From NCBI GenBank assembly GCA_964486555.1, contig CAZANP010000074.1, positions 1-7,402 on the forward strand: a stretch of DNA of 7,402 bases, given 5' to 3'. The notes below the pieces were generated by a model. It was not told the origin of the DNA. It saw nothing but the letters and a program-made list of their open reading frames with translations, and did no database searches. Position 1 is the stretch's first letter; each line of letters starts with the position of its first letter. Below are positions 6,735 through 7,402 of this stretch, one piece after another. This stretch comes from 4484-232 sp964486555. Its GTDB lineage: Bacteria; Thermotogota; Thermotogae; Thermotogales; Thermotogaceae. The translations under genes and the position numbers were made by a program.

Positions 6735-6746
6735 GAGGGGTGGTGA
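6735..6746 (+). promoter_or_regulatory. Ribosome binding site of the PEBP gene
   Basis: The GAGGGGTGGTGA stretch is a purine/GT-rich anti-Shine-Dalgarno match. GAGGGG ends 8 bases before ATG 6749, the same spacing as most genes in this window. The in-frame GTG codons at 6740 and 6743 fall inside the site and are therefore unlikely starts. Confidence 0.6.
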
Positions 6747-6748
6747 AT

Positions 6749-7306
6749 ATGAAAAAATGGATAGTTGTCATTTCTCTTGGTGCCGTAATCACGTTGATTT
6801 TGATATTTTTCACATCTCAAAAATCTCAGGAAGAAACAACCGGTTTGACCATATCTTCCGTTTTCAAAAACAACGAGGTTATACCGAAAAAGTACACGTG
6901 TGATGGAGAGAACGTGAGCCCTCCTTTGCAGATATCCAGTATTCCCAAAGATACCAAGAGCCTTGCGATAATCGTGGATGATCCAGATGCACCCATTGGA
7001 ACGTTTGTTCATTGGGTTGCTTGGAACGTCCCACCTGTCGAGAAGATACCTGAGGGGATACCCAAGAAAGAAAAAGTAGAAAAGCCTTTGAAAATGATCC
7101 AAGGGAGAAACGATTTCAGGAAAATAGGTTACGATGGGTCTTGCCCTCCTAGAGGTCATGGTGTTCATCATTATCATTTCAAAATTTATGCCCTTGATAC
7201 TCTTCTAGATCTTCCACCAGGATCCACAAAGAGAGATCTTGAAAAAGCCATGAAAGGGCACGTCATATGTTGGGGGGAGCTCATAGGAACCTATGAGAGG
7301 AGGTAG
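6749..7306 (+). CDS. Membrane-anchored YbhB/YbcL-family (PEBP-like) protein
   Basis: This is a 185-residue protein. Residues 1-3 are MKK, and residues 4-22 form one hydrophobic helix followed by a polar linker (about 23-33) with no clear signal peptidase or lipobox site. It is therefore likely an N-terminal anchor with the domain outside the membrane. The rest is a complete phosphatidylethanolamine-binding-protein-like domain: FKNNEVIPKKYTCDGENVSPPL (from 39), VDDPDAP (76-82), HWVAWN (88-93), GYDGSCPPRGHG (128-138) and HHYHFKIYALD (140-150), ending in a short C-terminal helix and strand. The DPDAP and HxYxF segments form the anion/ligand pocket in this family. Bacterial members have no agreed function; ligand binding or inhibition of hydrolases or proteases has been suggested. 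Cys51, Cys132 and Cys174 are present. It diverges from the SIS gene and is followed after 5 bases by the pullulanase gene, suggesting co-transcription. Confidence 0.9.
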   Translation: MKKWIVVISLGAVITLILIFFTSQKSQEETTGLTISSVFKNNEVIPKKYTCDGENVSPPLQISSIPKDTKSLAIIVDDPDAPIGTFVHWVAWNVPPVEKIPEGIPKKEKVEKPLKMIQGRNDFRKIGYDGSCPPRGHGVHHYHFKIYALDTLLDLPPGSTKRDLEKAMKGHVICWGELIGTYERR

Positions 7307-7311
7307 CCGTT

Positions 7312-7402
7312 GTGCTGAAAAAAATCGTCTTTCTAATTGTTTTAATCTCATGCGTTTTATTTTCGAGTACAACCATAATCGTTCATTATCACAGGTATGA
7401 CA
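7312..7402 (+). CDS. pulA: Secreted pullulanase, N-terminus only (signal peptide and start of CBM41), 3' partial
   Basis: A GTG at 7312 lies 8 bases after GGAGG (7299-7303) and opens a frame that stays open to the window edge (30 residues). It reads as a signal peptide, MLKKIVFLIVLISCVLFSS, followed by TTIIVHYHRYD. That last segment matches what I remember of the mature start of T. maritima pullulanase PulA (the CBM41 starch-binding module begins with a TTIVVHYHRYD run). The mature enzyme would be exported and would cleave alpha-1,6 links in pullulan and branched starch. Only about 10 mature residues are visible, so the catalytic domain is not seen and another CBM41 protein is possible. The short distance to the preceding PEBP gene suggests one operon. 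Confidence 0.72.
   Translation, partial: MLKKIVFLIVLISCVLFSSTTIIVHYHRYD

Noticed and set aside
6617..6748. glmS-type ribozyme/riboswitch upstream of the SIS gene
   Set aside because: The whole divergent region is about 130 bases and shared by two genes. I see no convincing stem set or purine-rich core of the glmS ribozyme.
6617..6748. A plus-strand promoter for the PEBP gene (candidates CATAAT at 6656-6661, TAGAAT near 6723)
   Set aside because: Neither has a good -35 at 16-18 bases or an extended -10, so I cannot choose one with confidence, though a promoter must lie here or nearby.

Overview
This 7.4 kb window is bacterial. It is gene-dense, with strong GGAGG-type ribosome sites, protein sequences rich in Lys, Glu, Ile and Val, and a moderate G+C content. 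The IF-2 protein, a SIS protein resembling one I recall from Thermotoga maritima, and the first residues of a Thermotoga-type secreted pullulanase at the right edge all point to a hyperthermophilic member of the Thermotogae. I could not run a database search, so the genus is an inference.

Region 1 (1-5607, + strand) reads as one tightly packed transcription unit of five genes: a nucleotide-sugar dehydrogenase (5' end cut by the window), a Gfo/Idh/MocA oxidoreductase, a small DUF2905-like membrane protein, a YlxQ/L7Ae-like RNA-binding protein, and translation initiation factor IF-2 (infB). Gaps between genes range from a 4-base overlap to 18 bases. The two sugar genes look like a WbpA/WbpB-type pair (UDP-HexNAc 6-dehydrogenase, then 3-dehydrogenase) for an acidic surface sugar. 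The ylxQ-infB pair is the conserved end of the classical nusA-infB operon, here lying behind sugar genes.

The most striking element is a 201-residue in-frame mini-intein (792-1394) inside the dehydrogenase. It interrupts the GVGGHC active-site motif so that the catalytic cysteine of the enzyme is also the +1 splicing nucleophile. The Hint-fold splicing blocks are recognisable and no LAGLIDADG endonuclease is visible. The enzyme should therefore be inactive until the intein has spliced itself out.

Region 2 (5604-6616, - strand) holds a two-SIS-domain protein resembling the isomerase half of GlmS. It converges on infB, and the two genes share one perfect 11-bp hairpin that contains both stop codons, paired with each other.

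Region 3 (6617-7402) begins with a short divergent intergenic region, with a plausible extended -10 promoter for the SIS gene. It continues on the + strand with a membrane-anchored PEBP/YbhB-family protein and, 5 bases later, the first 30 residues of a secreted pullulanase (signal peptide plus start of CBM41) that runs off the window.
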